Part shown: piece after piece, positions 47,519 to 58,766 of the stretch
Layout: each line of letters starts with the position of its first letter
Numbering within the stretch: the stretch's first letter is position 1
Origin: Palsa-883 sp963847615
GTDB lineage: Bacteria; Pseudomonadota; Alphaproteobacteria; Acetobacterales; Acetobacteraceae
Direction of reading: 5' to 3'
Length of the DNA: 64,000 nucleotides
Assembly: GCA_963847615.1 (NCBI GenBank)
Contig: CAWKAN010000020.1
Coordinates: 558,001 to 622,000, forward strand
Translations under genes and position numbers: made by a program
Notes under the pieces: generated by a model
Seen by the model: only the letters and a program-made list of their open reading frames with translations
Database searches by the model: none
Told to the model about the DNA's origin: nothing

Positions 47519-47675
47519 ATGTCCCGAGGCACGCGCCCCGTCGCCTGACCGTCCGCGCTGCCGCGCGCGCGCCGCTGCGCCTTCTGCCCCTCGGCCTCCT
47601 CCTTCGACTTAGCCGCCCCTGAGCGCTGCGCCGGGTCATTGAACGCCGGCTCGCTCAGGGGAACCCCTGAGGCTG
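47519..47675 (+). promoter_or_regulatory. Possible leucine attenuator upstream of leuA
   Basis: A run of leucine codons (CTGCGCCTTCTGCCCCTCGG, then CCTCCTCCTTCGACTT; nine Leu in thirteen codons) ends at a TGA (47620-47622). The stop lies within CCCCTGAGCG (47616-47625), which can pair with CGCTCAGGGG (47652-47661). The latter can instead pair with CCCCTGAG at 47664-47671, so the two hairpins exclude each other. The leucine frame has no start codon as written; the ATG at 47519 is one base out of phase. No U-tract is seen after the second hairpin, so the terminator is uncertain. Confidence 0.5.
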
Positions 47676-47761
47676 ATGTCGTGCCCAACACCCGAGGAAC
47701 CACGCCACACACGGGACCGAGCCCCGCCAGGGAGCAAGTCCCCCCCCAAGGGACTCAAGCA

Positions 47762-49379
<1,618 letters not shown>

Positions 49380-49399
49380 CGCAAGTCGAAGGGCGAAAC

Positions 49400-49590
49400 C
49401 GTAGGGCGGAACCGTAGGGCGGAACAGCGCAGCGCATTCCGCCACCCGTTCGCCGCCACCACACCGTGGCGCCGAACGTTTCGTGGCCGGGGCGGCGATC
49501 AGGCAGCGGCGGAATGCGCTACGCTGTTCCGCCCTACGCCGCTTCCGCCCTACGCCGCTTCCGCCCTACGCCGCTTCCGCCCTACGCCGC
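49400..49590. repeat. GTAGGGCGGAA palindrome with a 15-16-nt tandem repeat
   Basis: GTAGGGCGGAACAGCGCAGC at 49413 is mirrored by GCGCTACGCTGTTCCGCCCT near 49520. It is followed by about four tandem copies of TTCCGCCCTACGCCGC up to the livK-like stop. It separates convergent leuA and the ABC binding-protein gene and could terminate both. Confidence 0.7.
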
Positions 49591-49604
49591 CTGGGCCGCT
49601 GTGG

Positions 49605-50852
49605 CTAACGCCACCCGGTCATCGGCCAGGTGACCGCCGGCACGCCCGCCCCTGCCGGCCACACGGTGACGTAATCCTTGCCGCGGATCTGCGTCAGATA
49701 CGTCGCCCCCAGTTCGTTCTGCCCGCTGGCGTCGAACTTCACGCCCAGGTAGCCCGGGACCATCTTGCTCTGCGGCAGGTCGGTGGCCTGCAGCGCCGCC
49801 TGCAGCTTCGCCGGGTCGGTCGAGCCGGCGCGGTTCAGCGCGTCGGCCAGCACGAACGTCCCCTCCATGTCGCGCGCGGAGGAATCGTCCATGTTGTGCC
49901 CCGTCTTGGCCTTGAACACCTCGTTGATGCGGGCCGACAGGCTGCCGGCGGGGCCGAGGTTCCAGGCGCTGCGGCTCATCAGCCCCTGCGAGAGCGCGCC
50001 GACGGTGGGCACGAAGGCGGGATCGGAGAAGCCCGCGTCGTCGGCCAGGATCATCGCCGGCAGGTAGTCGAGCGACTTCATCGTGCGCATGAACAGGATC
50101 GCGTCCGAGGCGTAGCTGACGAAGATCACCACCGACGGGTTTGCGCTCTTGAGCTGCAGCACCTGCGCCGAGACGTCGGCGCCGTTGGCGTTGTAGGGGA
50201 TCCGCAGCGCGAGCGGCACCTTCGCCGCTTTGGCCGCCGCCTCGATCGAGTTGCCGACCTGCGTGCCGTAGTCGGTGTTCTCGTTCACCAGCGCGATGCT
50301 GTCGATCGTCTTGCCGGCCTGCCTCATGGCGGCGAAGAAGCGCATATACGTCGCGGCGAAGTTGGCGCCGATCGGCGTGACGCGGAAGGTGAACTTGAAG
50401 CCGCGCTCGGTGATGTTGTTGGCCACCGAATCGGCCACCACGAACGGCACGCCGTAGCGCTCGGCCACCGCGGTCGCCGTCAGCGAGCAGGAGGAGTGGT
50501 ACGATCCCAGCAGCGCCGCGACCTTGTCGTTGGTGATCAGCCGCTGCGTCAGGCTCTGCGCCATCGCCGGGTCGCCGCGATGATCGACGAAGATCGCCTC
50601 GATCGTCGCCCCGCCCAGGCCGGGCAGCCCGCCCTTCGGGCCGAACGTCAGCTCCGGCAGCGTCGGATGCGGCGTGTTGACCACGTCGAGCGCGATCTCC
50701 ACCGAGGTCTTCGCCTGCTGCCCGGCGGAGGCCGCGCTCCCGGTCAGCGGAAACAGCACCCCGATCTTCACCGGCGTGGCGGCGCGCAACGCGGGGGCGC
50801 CAAGCATCGGCAGGGCGGCGGCGGAGGCAAGCACGGTACGGCGACGGATCAT
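49605..50852 (-). CDS. ABC transporter substrate-binding protein (LivK-like, Leu/Ile/Val family)
   Basis: A 415-aa periplasmic binding protein. Residues 1-24 (MIRRRTVLASAAALPMLGAP) form a signal peptide, and the mature part begins TPVKIGVLFPLTGSAASAGQ, the start typical of type 1 periplasmic receptors. Further motifs are LITNDKVAALLGSYHSSCSL, YGVPFVVADSVANNITERGF and ALVNENTDYGTQVGNSIEAA. It is the last gene of a leftward operon after hyuA and hyuB, so the ligand may be a hydantoin-, oxoproline- or amide-like compound. No permease or ATPase genes are in the operon within the window. Confidence 0.85.
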   Translation of the reverse strand: MIRRRTVLASAAALPMLGAPALRAATPVKIGVLFPLTGSAASAGQQAKTSVEIALDVVNTPHPTLPELTFGPKGGLPGLGGATIEAIFVDHRGDPAMAQSLTQRLITNDKVAALLGSYHSSCSLTATAVAERYGVPFVVADSVANNITERGFKFTFRVTPIGANFAATYMRFFAAMRQAGKTIDSIALVNENTDYGTQVGNSIEAAAKAAKVPLALRIPYNANGADVSAQVLQLKSANPSVVIFVSYASDAILFMRTMKSLDYLPAMILADDAGFSDPAFVPTVGALSQGLMSRSAWNLGPAGSLSARINEVFKAKTGHNMDDSSARDMEGTFVLADALNRAGSTDPAKLQAALQATDLPQSKMVPGYLGVKFDASGQNELGATYLTQIRGKDYVTVWPAGAGVPAVTWPMTGWR

Positions 50853-50872
50853 CGGAAGGCTCCCTGGTGGTT

Positions 50873-52522
50873 TTATGGGTCGGTTGGCTGGGTGTAACGC
50901 GCGATAGCATCGTCATGCAATGCGCCGGGGTCGCGCGCCGCCGCGCTGCCGTGCCCGCCGCCGCCGGGCGTGGCCAGCAGGACGCTATCGCCGCGCTGCA
51001 GGATGTACTGGCGTTTCGGATCCACCGCGGCATCGTTGATGCGCAGCACGCCGGGCGCGCCGGCTTCGCCGCCCTCGATCCCGAAGGCCGGGTACACCGT
51101 GCGCTCGGCCAGGAACGACACCGCGATCGGCGTGGCGGAGCGGGATTCGACCAGGATCTCCTGGCCCAGCCCGCCGCGATGGCGCCCGGCCCCGCCGCTG
51201 CCCTCGCGCAGTCGTTTGTAATGAAACCGCAGCGGCGCCAGGTGCTCGCTGATCTCCACCGAGGTCGATGACACGTTGGACGGCCACGACAGGCAGCTCT
51301 GCCCATCGCCGTGCATCGTCGCGCCCATGCCGCCGTTGAAGAAGAACATGTTGGCGTACGGCCTGGCCGGTTCGCCCGGTGCGCCGGCTTGGCCCGGGGC
51401 GCCATCGCGCAGTCCCGACTGGTTCATCCCCCACATCGGCGAGCCGCAGGCGGCCATCACCCGCTGCGGCACGATCTGCCCCAGGCAGCCGAACACCAGC
51501 ATCGGCAGGTAGTGCCCGATCAGCATGCGCGAGCCGCCCGAGGCGGGAAACACCGGATTGACGATGCAACCGTCCGGCGCGCGGATGGTGATCGGGCGGA
51601 ACGCGCCCTCGTTGTTCGGCAGGGCGGGGCTGGTGCAGACCTTCACCCCGTAGACCGACATCGCATAAGTGTAGCACAGCGCGCAGTTGATCGCCCGATC
51701 CACCTGCGGATCGGTTCCCGCGTAGTCGATGTGGACCGTGTCGCCGGCGACGGTCAGCGCCATGCGGATCGTCACCGGCCGGTCCAGCACCCCGTCGGTC
51801 TGCAGCTCGCTGCGATAGGTGCCGTCCGGCAGCGCCGCGATCGCCGCGCGCATCGCCTGCTCGCATCGCCCGTGGATCTCGCCGGCGAGCGCGCGCAGGT
51901 CGGGCAGCGCGTAGGCCTCCATCAGCGTGCCGAGCCGTTCCTCCATCAGATCGAGCGCGACGACCTGCGCCCATAGGTCGCCCATCGTCTGGTCCGGGGT
52001 GCGCACGTTCTGGCGGATGATCGCCACCAGCGTGGCGTCCGTCTCGCCGGCGCGGAGCAGCTTCCAGGGCGGGATCTGCAAGCCCTCCTCGAACACCTCG
52101 CGCGGTTCCGGGCTGCGGATTTTCCCCCCGATATCCGGTGCGTGCGCGGTCGAGGCGCTGAACGCCACCAGCCGGCCATGGCGAAAGATCGGCTTGGCGA
52201 CGGTGATGTCCGGCAGATGCCCGGTGCCGAGCCACAGGTTGTTGGTGATCAGCACGTCGCCCGGCGCCAGGGTTTCCGGCGGGAACAAGCGCAGGAAATG
52301 CTTCACCGTCGCCGGCAGCGTGCCGATGAAGCTGGGGATGCTCTCGGTCGCCTGCACCAGCGACTGGCCGCGATCGTCGGTGACGATGCAGGAGAAGTCG
52401 TAGCTCTCGCGCACCAGGGTGGAGAAGCTGGTGCGCACCAGCGCCGCCGCCGCCTCGTCCACCAGCGAGATCAGCCGGCGCCACAGCAGTTCCAGCGTGA
52501 TCGGGTCGAAGCTTTCGGTCAT
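50873..52522 (-). CDS. hyuB: Hydantoinase B / oxoprolinase family protein
   Basis: A 549-aa beta-type subunit of N-methylhydantoinase/acetone-carboxylase-like enzymes. It starts MTESFDPITLELLWRRLISL, the usual HyuB opening, with SYDFSCIVTDDRGQSLVQAT, NNLWLGTGHLPDITVAKPIF, LQTDGVLDRPVTIRMALTV and PVFPASGGSRMLIGHYLPML. The C-terminus carries a glycine-rich GRHRGGLGQEILVES and a GGGGHGSAAARDPGALHDD tail. It acts with the ATP-binding HyuA (upstream, 4-base overlap) to hydrolyse a cyclic amide. The substrate is not determinable from sequence. Confidence 0.88.
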   Translation of the reverse strand: MTESFDPITLELLWRRLISLVDEAAAALVRTSFSTLVRESYDFSCIVTDDRGQSLVQATESIPSFIGTLPATVKHFLRLFPPETLAPGDVLITNNLWLGTGHLPDITVAKPIFRHGRLVAFSASTAHAPDIGGKIRSPEPREVFEEGLQIPPWKLLRAGETDATLVAIIRQNVRTPDQTMGDLWAQVVALDLMEERLGTLMEAYALPDLRALAGEIHGRCEQAMRAAIAALPDGTYRSELQTDGVLDRPVTIRMALTVAGDTVHIDYAGTDPQVDRAINCALCYTYAMSVYGVKVCTSPALPNNEGAFRPITIRAPDGCIVNPVFPASGGSRMLIGHYLPMLVFGCLGQIVPQRVMAACGSPMWGMNQSGLRDGAPGQAGAPGEPARPYANMFFFNGGMGATMHGDGQSCLSWPSNVSSTSVEISEHLAPLRFHYKRLREGSGGAGRHRGGLGQEILVESRSATPIAVSFLAERTVYPAFGIEGGEAGAPGVLRINDAAVDPKRQYILQRGDSVLLATPGGGGHGSAAARDPGALHDDAIARYTQPTDP

Positions 52523-54600
52523 GGCAGTTCCACGTCGATGGTGCCGTCCGCCAGCACGGTTGCCTGCCCGCCGGGGCCGACGACGAAGGTGCTCTCGGTC
52601 TCCTCGAACACCGCCGGTCCGCTGACCGCATCGCCCGGGCGCAGCGCGTAGCGGTCGTAGACCGATGTCTCGACCGGTCCGTTCGCCTCCGGGAACCACA
52701 CCTGGCGCGTCCCCTTCAGCGCCGGTCCCGCGCCGTTCTGCTGCGCCAACCGCCCACCGCTGCCCGGCATCGGCGCCGACAGCGCGAGCCGCAGGGCGAC
52801 GAACTGGATTGCCGCGCCCGGCGGCGTGCGGGCGTACAGCCCGCGATACGCCGCTTCGAAGGCGGCGCGCACTTCGGTCGCATCGATCTCCGCCGGCAGA
52901 GCGACGGTGATCTCCGAGCCCTGTCCGACATAGCGCATATCCGCCAAATGCTCCGCCTGCGCGGCGGCGAGGTCCGCGCCGGTGCTGGCGATCACCGCCT
53001 CGGCCTCCGCGCGAAGCCGCGCGAAGACCGCCGCGACCGCGGCCCAATCCACCTGCGCCAGCGGAACGTTCAGCGAGGCCACGCGATCCACCCGCGCCGG
53101 CGCCATCAGCATGCCGATCGTGCTGCCGACCCCGGCGCCGGGCGGGCACACCAGCCGCTTCACCCCCAGCTTGCGCGCCACCTGCCAGGCATGCACCGGC
53201 GCGGCACCGCCGGTCGCCATCAGCGCATATTCGTGCGGGATGCGGCCACGTTCGGCGATCGCCACGCGCGCGGCGCCGGCCATGTTCTCGTTCACCACGT
53301 CGTGGATGCCATACGCCGTGCGCAGCCGGTCCATCCCCAGCGTGGCGGCCAGCCCGTCCACCGCCCGCGCCGCGGCTGCGGCGTCGATGCGCATCGCGCC
53401 GCCCAGGAAGAAATCCGCGTTGAGATAGCCCAGCAGCAGATCGGCGTCGGTCACCGTCGGTGCCGTGCCGCCGGTTGCGTAGCACGCCGGGCCCGGATCG
53501 GCGCCGGCGCTGTCCGGTCCGACCTGCAACGTCGCCAGTTCGCTGCGCCGGGCGATCGATCCGCCGCCGGCGCCGATCTCGATCAGCTCGATGGTGGCGA
53601 TCTGGATGGGCAGGCCGGAGCCGCGCAGGAAGCGCTTCGCCCGCGCCGCCTCGAACCCCCAGGCGACCACCGGCGCACCGCCATCCACCAGGGCAAGCTT
53701 GGCCGTCGTCCCGCCCATGTCGAAGGCCAGCACGCGCTGCAACTCCGCGCCGCGGCCGAACCAGGCGCCGGCCAGCGCGCCGGCCGCCGGCCCGCTTTCC
53801 AGCAACTGCACCGGCGCGCGCTTGGCCTCCGCGACATGGGTCAGCCCGCCGGAGGACAGCATCAGGAAAAACCCGCCGGCGATGCCCCCGCCGGCTATGC
53901 CGAGATCGCGCAAGCGCGCCTCCAGCCGATCGAGGTAGCGTTCCGCCAGCGGTCGCACATAGCCATTCGCCACCGTCGTGCTGGCGCGCGGATACTCGCG
54001 GATCTCCGGCGCGATGTCCGATGACAGCGACAGCGACAGCTGGGGAAACCGTTGCGTCAGCGCCGCCGCCGCCAGCCGTTCGTGGACGGCGTTGGCGTAG
54101 GCGTGCAGGAACACCACGGCCAGGCTTTCGACCCCGTCGGCGACCAGTGCCGCTGCCTCGCGCAGCAACGCGTCGATGTCGAGGGGGATCTCCACCGTTC
54201 CGTCCGGCGCGAGCCGTTCGGCCACCTCGCGCCGCCACGGGCGCGGCACGAGCGGGCGCGGCATCTCGATGAACAGGTTGTACAGCTCGTATTTGCGCTC
54301 CCGCCCGATCTCCAGCGTGTCGCGAAACCCCGCCGTGGTGATCAGCCCGGTGCGCGCGCCCTTGCGCTCGATCAGCGCGTTGGTGAACAGCGTGGTGGCA
54401 TGCACCACCCGGCCGATCCGCTCCGGCGCGATGCGGTGCGCGGCCAGCACCTGCCGCACCCCGGCCACCGCGCCCTCGGCCGGATCGTGCGGGGTGGTGC
54501 TGACCTTGCCGATGCGTGCCTGGCCGGTCGCGGGATCGAAGACGACGATATCGGTGAAGGTGCCGCCGATATCTATTCCAAGCGAAAGCGGGGCCGGCAT
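52519..54600 (-). CDS. hyuA: Hydantoinase A / oxoprolinase family protein
   Basis: A 693-aa ATP-binding alpha-type subunit. The actin-like phosphate-1 motif is LSLGIDIGGTFTDIVVFDPA at the N-terminus. Further motifs are HATTLFTNALIERKGARTGL, DIAPEIREYPRASTTVANGY, LAFDMGGTTAKLALVDGGAP (phosphate-2) and IGAGGGSIAR, followed by ALMATGGAAPVHAWQVARKL. It drives cyclic amide hydrolysis with HyuB, whose start overlaps its stop by 4 bases. The start at 54600 (MPAPLSLGIDIGG) is preceded by AGGACAAAGGC. A CRP-like palindrome lies 262 bases upstream. The frame is clean. Confidence 0.9.
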   Translation of the reverse strand: MPAPLSLGIDIGGTFTDIVVFDPATGQARIGKVSTTPHDPAEGAVAGVRQVLAAHRIAPERIGRVVHATTLFTNALIERKGARTGLITTAGFRDTLEIGRERKYELYNLFIEMPRPLVPRPWRREVAERLAPDGTVEIPLDIDALLREAAALVADGVESLAVVFLHAYANAVHERLAAAALTQRFPQLSLSLSSDIAPEIREYPRASTTVANGYVRPLAERYLDRLEARLRDLGIAGGGIAGGFFLMLSSGGLTHVAEAKRAPVQLLESGPAAGALAGAWFGRGAELQRVLAFDMGGTTAKLALVDGGAPVVAWGFEAARAKRFLRGSGLPIQIATIELIEIGAGGGSIARRSELATLQVGPDSAGADPGPACYATGGTAPTVTDADLLLGYLNADFFLGGAMRIDAAAAARAVDGLAATLGMDRLRTAYGIHDVVNENMAGAARVAIAERGRIPHEYALMATGGAAPVHAWQVARKLGVKRLVCPPGAGVGSTIGMLMAPARVDRVASLNVPLAQVDWAAVAAVFARLRAEAEAVIASTGADLAAAQAEHLADMRYVGQGSEITVALPAEIDATEVRAAFEAAYRGLYARTPPGAAIQFVALRLALSAPMPGSGGRLAQQNGAGPALKGTRQVWFPEANGPVETSVYDRYALRPGDAVSGPAVFEETESTFVVGPGGQATVLADGTIDVELP

Positions 54601-54861
54601 GCCTTTGTCCTGAACGGGGCGGGCCGCAGCCTAGGCGGGCGGCGTGGCACCGTCAAAGATGCGCACCGTCAAGGACCGGATCGGCAAGGACCGCATCGGC
54701 AACGATGGGCGCGGGCAAAAAAGTGGCCCGGCCGCCACGCGGGCGGCCGGGCCAAAGGGAAGGTCCGGGTTGACCTGGGCCATGCGGCCCGACCGGCCGG
54801 CGCGGGTGTTGGGGCAGCGCCGATCGGTGTGGACACAGTGGCATGGACAACCGGGCCTGGG

Positions 54862-54877
54862 TGTGACGTGGATCACA
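54862..54877. promoter_or_regulatory. CRP-type palindrome upstream of hyuA
   Basis: TGTGA-CGTGGA-TCACA is an exact match to the TGTGA-N6-TCACA pattern of CRP-family regulators, extended by GGG/CCC on both sides. It lies in the 300-base gap 54601-54900, which otherwise contains no gene, on the upstream side of the leftward hyuA operon. Confidence 0.5.
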
Positions 54878-54899
54878 CCCCTGGACGCGCGTGAATTTT

Positions 54900-55260
54900 T
54901 TCGCTGTTATCGCGCGGCGGGTTGGGTGATCGGACGACCCGGGGGTGGACTGTGCCGCCGGTACGCAGCGACCCGGGGCAACCGCAGCAAAGCCAGCAAG
55001 CCAGAATAACACGGAGGCCACGGAGGCAGCCACACGGAGGGCACGGAGAAGACTTGCTTGCGTTGCGTGCAAGGCATTCCCCGGTGGGCATTCCCCGGCG
55101 GGCAGTTCGCCGGGTTCTCGCGCGGAGCGCAGGATATCCTTCTCCGTGCCCTCCGTGTGCCTGTCTCCGTGGTCTCTGTGTTATTCTGGCTTGCTGGCTT
55201 TGCTGCGCCGGCGGCGGCAGAATCCCAGCCAACAGAGTTCGCCATAAGAGCAATTTTTTT
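54900..55260. repeat. CACGGAG-type element M4 (intact, no ORF)
   Basis: Arms at about 54991-55053 and 55139-55199 are inverted copies: AGCCAGCAAGCCAGAATAAC, then iterated CACGGAGG units and GGCACGGAGAAG. Outer flanks (TGATCGGACGACCCGGGGGT on the left, AATCCCAGCCAACAGAGTTC on the right) are shared with M3, so the mobile unit is about 360 bp. The interior has GTTCTCGCGCGGAGCGCA but no plausible gene. Confidence 0.75.
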
Positions 55261-55320
55261 CATCGCCGATGGGGTGGATCGCGCCGCCATGCCGCCCGAG
55301 GCCGGCGTCGCGTGGCCTAG

Positions 55321-55478
55321 CCCGGATGTCTCCCACTCTCGCGGGCGCTGGCTTGGTCCTTGCCAACGCAACGGCTGTTCGCGCCGTGCGAATACAACCT
55401 GTATTGGCGGTGGCACGAAAAGCCGTTGCGGCGACAATGCCCTTCGCCATCATCCCGCAACAGTGGGAGACATCCGGG
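55321..55478. repeat. CCCGG-TCTC palindromic repeat, copy 2
   Basis: CCCGGATGTCTCCCACTCTC at 55321 is mirrored by ACAGTGGGAGACATCCGGG at 55460-55478. It shares interior segments with copy 1 at 44798 and ends at the base before the gdh stop codon (CTA on the plus strand). Confidence 0.65.
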
Positions 55479-56738
55479 CTAGGGAAACAGCCCGCGCGTG
55501 TTCTTGGCGTTGCGCACCTTGGCCACGCCGATCGCCATGGCCGCTGTCCGGTAGGGCACCTTGTCCTTGTCGGCCCGCGCCAGCACCTGGCCGAATGCCC
55601 GATCCAGCACGTGATAGAGCTTGTCCATCACCTCGGTCTCGTCCCAGAAGAACTGCTGCAGGTCCTGTACCCACTCGAAATAACTGACCACCACGCCGCC
55701 GGCGTTGCACAGGATGTCGGGGATGACGAAGATCTCGTCACGCCGCTGGTTCAGCACCTCGTCCGCCTCCGGCGTGGTCGGGCCATTGGCCCCCTCCGCC
55801 AGCACCCGGCATTGCAGCCGGCCGGCCATCCCGGCGTCGATCACCCGCTCCACCGCCGCCGGCACCAGCACGTCGCATTTCTGCGCCAGCAGCTCCGCCG
55901 GATCGAGCGCAAGCTGGTTGGAGAAGCCCTTCAGCACCCCATGCCTGGCGGCATGCGCCAGCAGCGCGTCGAGCGGCAGGCCCTTGGGGTCGAAATAGCA
56001 CGCGGTGTGGTCCGACACGCCGAGGATCTTCAGGCCCCGCTCGGCCAGCGCCGCCGCGGTCACACTGCCGACATTGCCGAACCCCTGCACCACCGCGGTG
56101 GCGCCGGCGGGCGCGATGCCAAGCCGTTGCATCGCCCGATCGGTCAGATAGGCGATGCCCCGCCCGGTCGCCTCGCGCCGTCCCTCGGTGCCGCCGGTGG
56201 CAACCGGCTTGCCGGTGACGATCTCGGTCACCGTCTTGCCCTGGTACATGGAGTAGGTGTCCATGAACCACGCCATCACCTGCTCGTTGGTGCCCATGTC
56301 GGGGGCCATCACGTCGATATGCGGTCCGACGAAGGGGATCATCTCCTGCATGTAGCGCCGTGAGACCGCCTCCAGCTCCCGCTTGGAGATGGCGTAGGGA
56401 TCGACCGCGACACCGCCCTTCGCGCCGCCGTAGGGCAACCCGGCCAGCGCGCATTTCCAGCTCATCCAGACCGCCAGCGCGGCGACCTCGCCAATATTCA
56501 GGGTGGGCGAGAACCGCGTGCCCCCCTTGGTCGGCCCGAGCGTCAGGTGATGCTGCACGCGATAGCCCTGGTACACCGCCGTGCTGCCGTCGTCGCGATG
56601 GATCGGGCAGGACACCGCGATGGCACGCTTCGGATACAGCACCCGGTCGCGCTCGTCGTCGGGGATCTCCAGATAGTCGGCGATCACGGCGAACTGCTGG
56701 CACGCCATCTCGAACACCGGGCCAGTGTAAATGCTCAT
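55479..56738 (-). CDS. gdhA: Glu/Leu/Phe/Val dehydrogenase (glutamate dehydrogenase)
   Basis: A 419-aa NAD(P)-dependent oxidative deaminase. The conserved region YQGYRVQHHLTLGPTKGGTR leads into the catalytic-lysine motif CALAGLPYGGAKGGVAVDP and the APDMGTNEQVMAWFMDTYS segment. The nucleotide-binding motif is ATAVVQGFGNVGSVTAAALA, and the C-terminal VLAEGANGPTTPEADEVL, then IFVIPDILCNAGGVVVSYFE is typical of the hexameric GDH family. The ATG at 56738 follows CAGGAGGCTGACG. Leucine dehydrogenase is related, but the size and the GPTKGG segment favour glutamate dehydrogenase. It is bounded by palindrome copy C upstream and a CCCGG repeat downstream. Confidence 0.92.
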   Translation of the reverse strand: MSIYTGPVFEMACQQFAVIADYLEIPDDERDRVLYPKRAIAVSCPIHRDDGSTAVYQGYRVQHHLTLGPTKGGTRFSPTLNIGEVAALAVWMSWKCALAGLPYGGAKGGVAVDPYAISKRELEAVSRRYMQEMIPFVGPHIDVMAPDMGTNEQVMAWFMDTYSMYQGKTVTEIVTGKPVATGGTEGRREATGRGIAYLTDRAMQRLGIAPAGATAVVQGFGNVGSVTAAALAERGLKILGVSDHTACYFDPKGLPLDALLAHAARHGVLKGFSNQLALDPAELLAQKCDVLVPAAVERVIDAGMAGRLQCRVLAEGANGPTTPEADEVLNQRRDEIFVIPDILCNAGGVVVSYFEWVQDLQQFFWDETEVMDKLYHVLDRAFGQVLARADKDKVPYRTAAMAIGVAKVRNAKNTRGLFP

Positions 56739-56812
56739 CGTCAGCCTCCTGCCGCGGACGGCGCCGAGGCGTTTCAGCACCGCGACCCAGCGAAGTCCAG
56801 CCGCGTGGGTGG

Positions 56813-57110
56813 GCATGGCAAGGCCAGGGGCTCCGCCCCTGGACCCCGGCAGGGGGCGCTGCCCCCTGCACCCCCGCCAAGGGCACAGCCCTTGGAACCC
56901 ATCCCTGGGAGTGTGGGGATGGGGAGGGGGCGTATGGGCGCGGCGAAGGGGCGTCCGGTGCACCGGACGCCCCTTCGCCGCGCCCATACGCCCCCTCCCC
57001 ATCCCCACACTCCCAGGGATGGAGTTCCAGAGGCTCCGCCTCTGGTGGGGGGTCCAGGGGGGCAACGCCCCCCTGGCGGGTTTCAGGGCGGAGCCCTGAC
57101 CTTGCCGTGC
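56813..57110. repeat. Large multi-hairpin palindromic element, copy C, with a perfect 120-nt palindrome
   Basis: A relative of copies A and B with the same flanking hairpins. The central palindrome 56901-57020 is perfect, 60 bases mirrored by 60 bases with no spacer, centred on CCGGTG|CACCGG. It lies between the divergent gdh and ffh starts. Confidence 0.88.
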
Positions 57111-57281
57111 GCACGCACGAGGCTGGGCTTCGCCGGGCCGCGTGCTTGACGTCTTGGGGCGTGGCCGCGCATAAGGCGCGCATCCGGGTCCTTTGGGTTC
57201 CGGTCCCCGCCTGATGCGGGGGCTCCGCCGCTCCGCGAGGGTTCGCGCAGCGGCGCGTTCTCGTTTTGGAGTGACCGCGTC

Positions 57282-58682
57282 GTGTTCGAAGCCCTGAGCG
57301 ACAAGCTGTCCGGCGTGTTCGACCGGCTGCGCCGGCGCGGCGCGCTGAGCGAGGCCGACGTCACCGAGGCGCTGCGGGAAGTTCGCCTGGCGCTGCTGGA
57401 CGCCGACGTGGCGCTGCAGGTGGTGCGCGACTTCATCGCCAAGGTGCGCGAGCGCGCGGTGGGCGTAGAGGTACTGCGCTCCGTCACGCCCGGCCAGCAG
57501 GTCGTCAAGATCGTCAACGACGCGCTGGTCGACGCGCTGGGCGGCGAGGGGGCGGTGCCGCTCAACCTCAACGCCGTCGCGCCGGTGCCGATCCTGATGG
57601 TCGGGTTGCAGGGCTCGGGCAAGACGACCACGGCGGGCAAGCTGGCGCTGCGGCTGCGCGAGAAGCAGCGCAAGAAGGTGCTGCTGGCCAGTCTGGACAC
57701 CCAGCGCCCGGCGGCGCAGTTGCAGTTGCAGCAGCTGGCGGAGCGGGCCGAGGTGGCCTGCCTGCCGATCATCGCCGGCCAGACGCCGGTGGAGATCGCG
57801 CGCCGCGCCATGGACACCGGCCGGCGCGAGGGGTTCGACATCGTCATCCTCGACACCGCCGGGCGCCTCGTCGATCGACGAAGCGCTGATGGACGAGGTC
57901 AAGGCGATTCGAGCCGCCACCAACCCGGCCGAGACGCTGCTGGTGGTCGATGCGATGACCGGCCAGGACGCGGTGAACACGGCGCAAGGCGTTCAACGAC
58001 GGCGGTCGGCGTCACCGGCATCGTCCTGACCCGGATGGACGGCGATGCCCGCGGCGGCGCGGCGCTGTCGATGCGCGCGGTCACCGGCGCGCCGATCAAG
58101 CTGGTCGGCGTCGGCGAGAAACTGGACGCGCTGGAGGATTTCCATCCCGAGCGGGTCGCCGGCCGCATCCTGGGCATGGGCGACATCGTCGGGCTGGTCG
58201 AGCGTGCCGCCGAAACGATCGACCAGGCAGAGGCGGAAAGACTTGCCGCGCAAGATGACGCAAGGGCAAATTCGACCTGGAGGACTATGCCAGCCAGCTG
58301 AAGCAGATCACCAAGATGGGCAGCCTGTCGGGCATCCTCGGCATGCTGCCGGGTGTCGGCAAGGTCAAGGCGCAGTTGGCCGAGGCCAACCTGGATACCA
58401 CGATCCTGAAGCGCCAGGCGGCGATCATTTCGTCCATGACGGCGAAGGAGCGCCGCGCAGCCGGACATCATCAAGGCCAGCCGCAAGAAGCGCATCGCGG
58501 CCGGGTCGGGCACTTCGGTGCAGGAGGTCAACAAGCTGCTGAAGCAGTTCGACGACATGACGACGATGATGAAACGGATGAACAAGCTGGGCCAGAAGGG
58601 GCTGATGCGGCAGGGCATCGGCGCGCTGATGCCGGGCATGGGGGGCGGCGGCGGCTTTGGCGGCGGGCGCCGCCCGTACTGA
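57282..58682 (+). CDS. ffh: Signal recognition particle protein Ffh (frame-disrupted)
   Basis: The GTPase binds signal sequences and 4.5S RNA to target membrane proteins. From a GTG at 57282 the N domain reads FEALSDKLSGVFDRLRRRGA, and the G domain has GLQGSGKTTTAGKLALRLRE, LLASLDTQRPAAQLQLQQLA, IVILDTAGRL and LTRMDGDARGGAALSMRAVT. The methionine-rich M domain ends MTTMMKRMNKLGQKGLMRQG, then a glycine-rich tail. One-base shifts at CTCG (57867), GCGC (57982), near 58001, GCGC and GGGC (58264), and near 58460 break the frame; each except one is a doubled third base. The corrected protein is about 465 aa. Confidence 0.92.
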
Positions 58683-58766
58683 ACGAAGGCCAATTCGGCG
58701 CGCGCCGATCCGGCGAACGCCGATGCAACGAACACTCACAACGGACACTGCAGGAGAAACCGATCG

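Noticed and set aside
54601..54840. A small gene between hyuA and the CRP-like site
   Set aside because: Frames here are short, lack a plausible ribosome binding site and contain imperfect repeats of a GGATCGGCAAGGACC type only.
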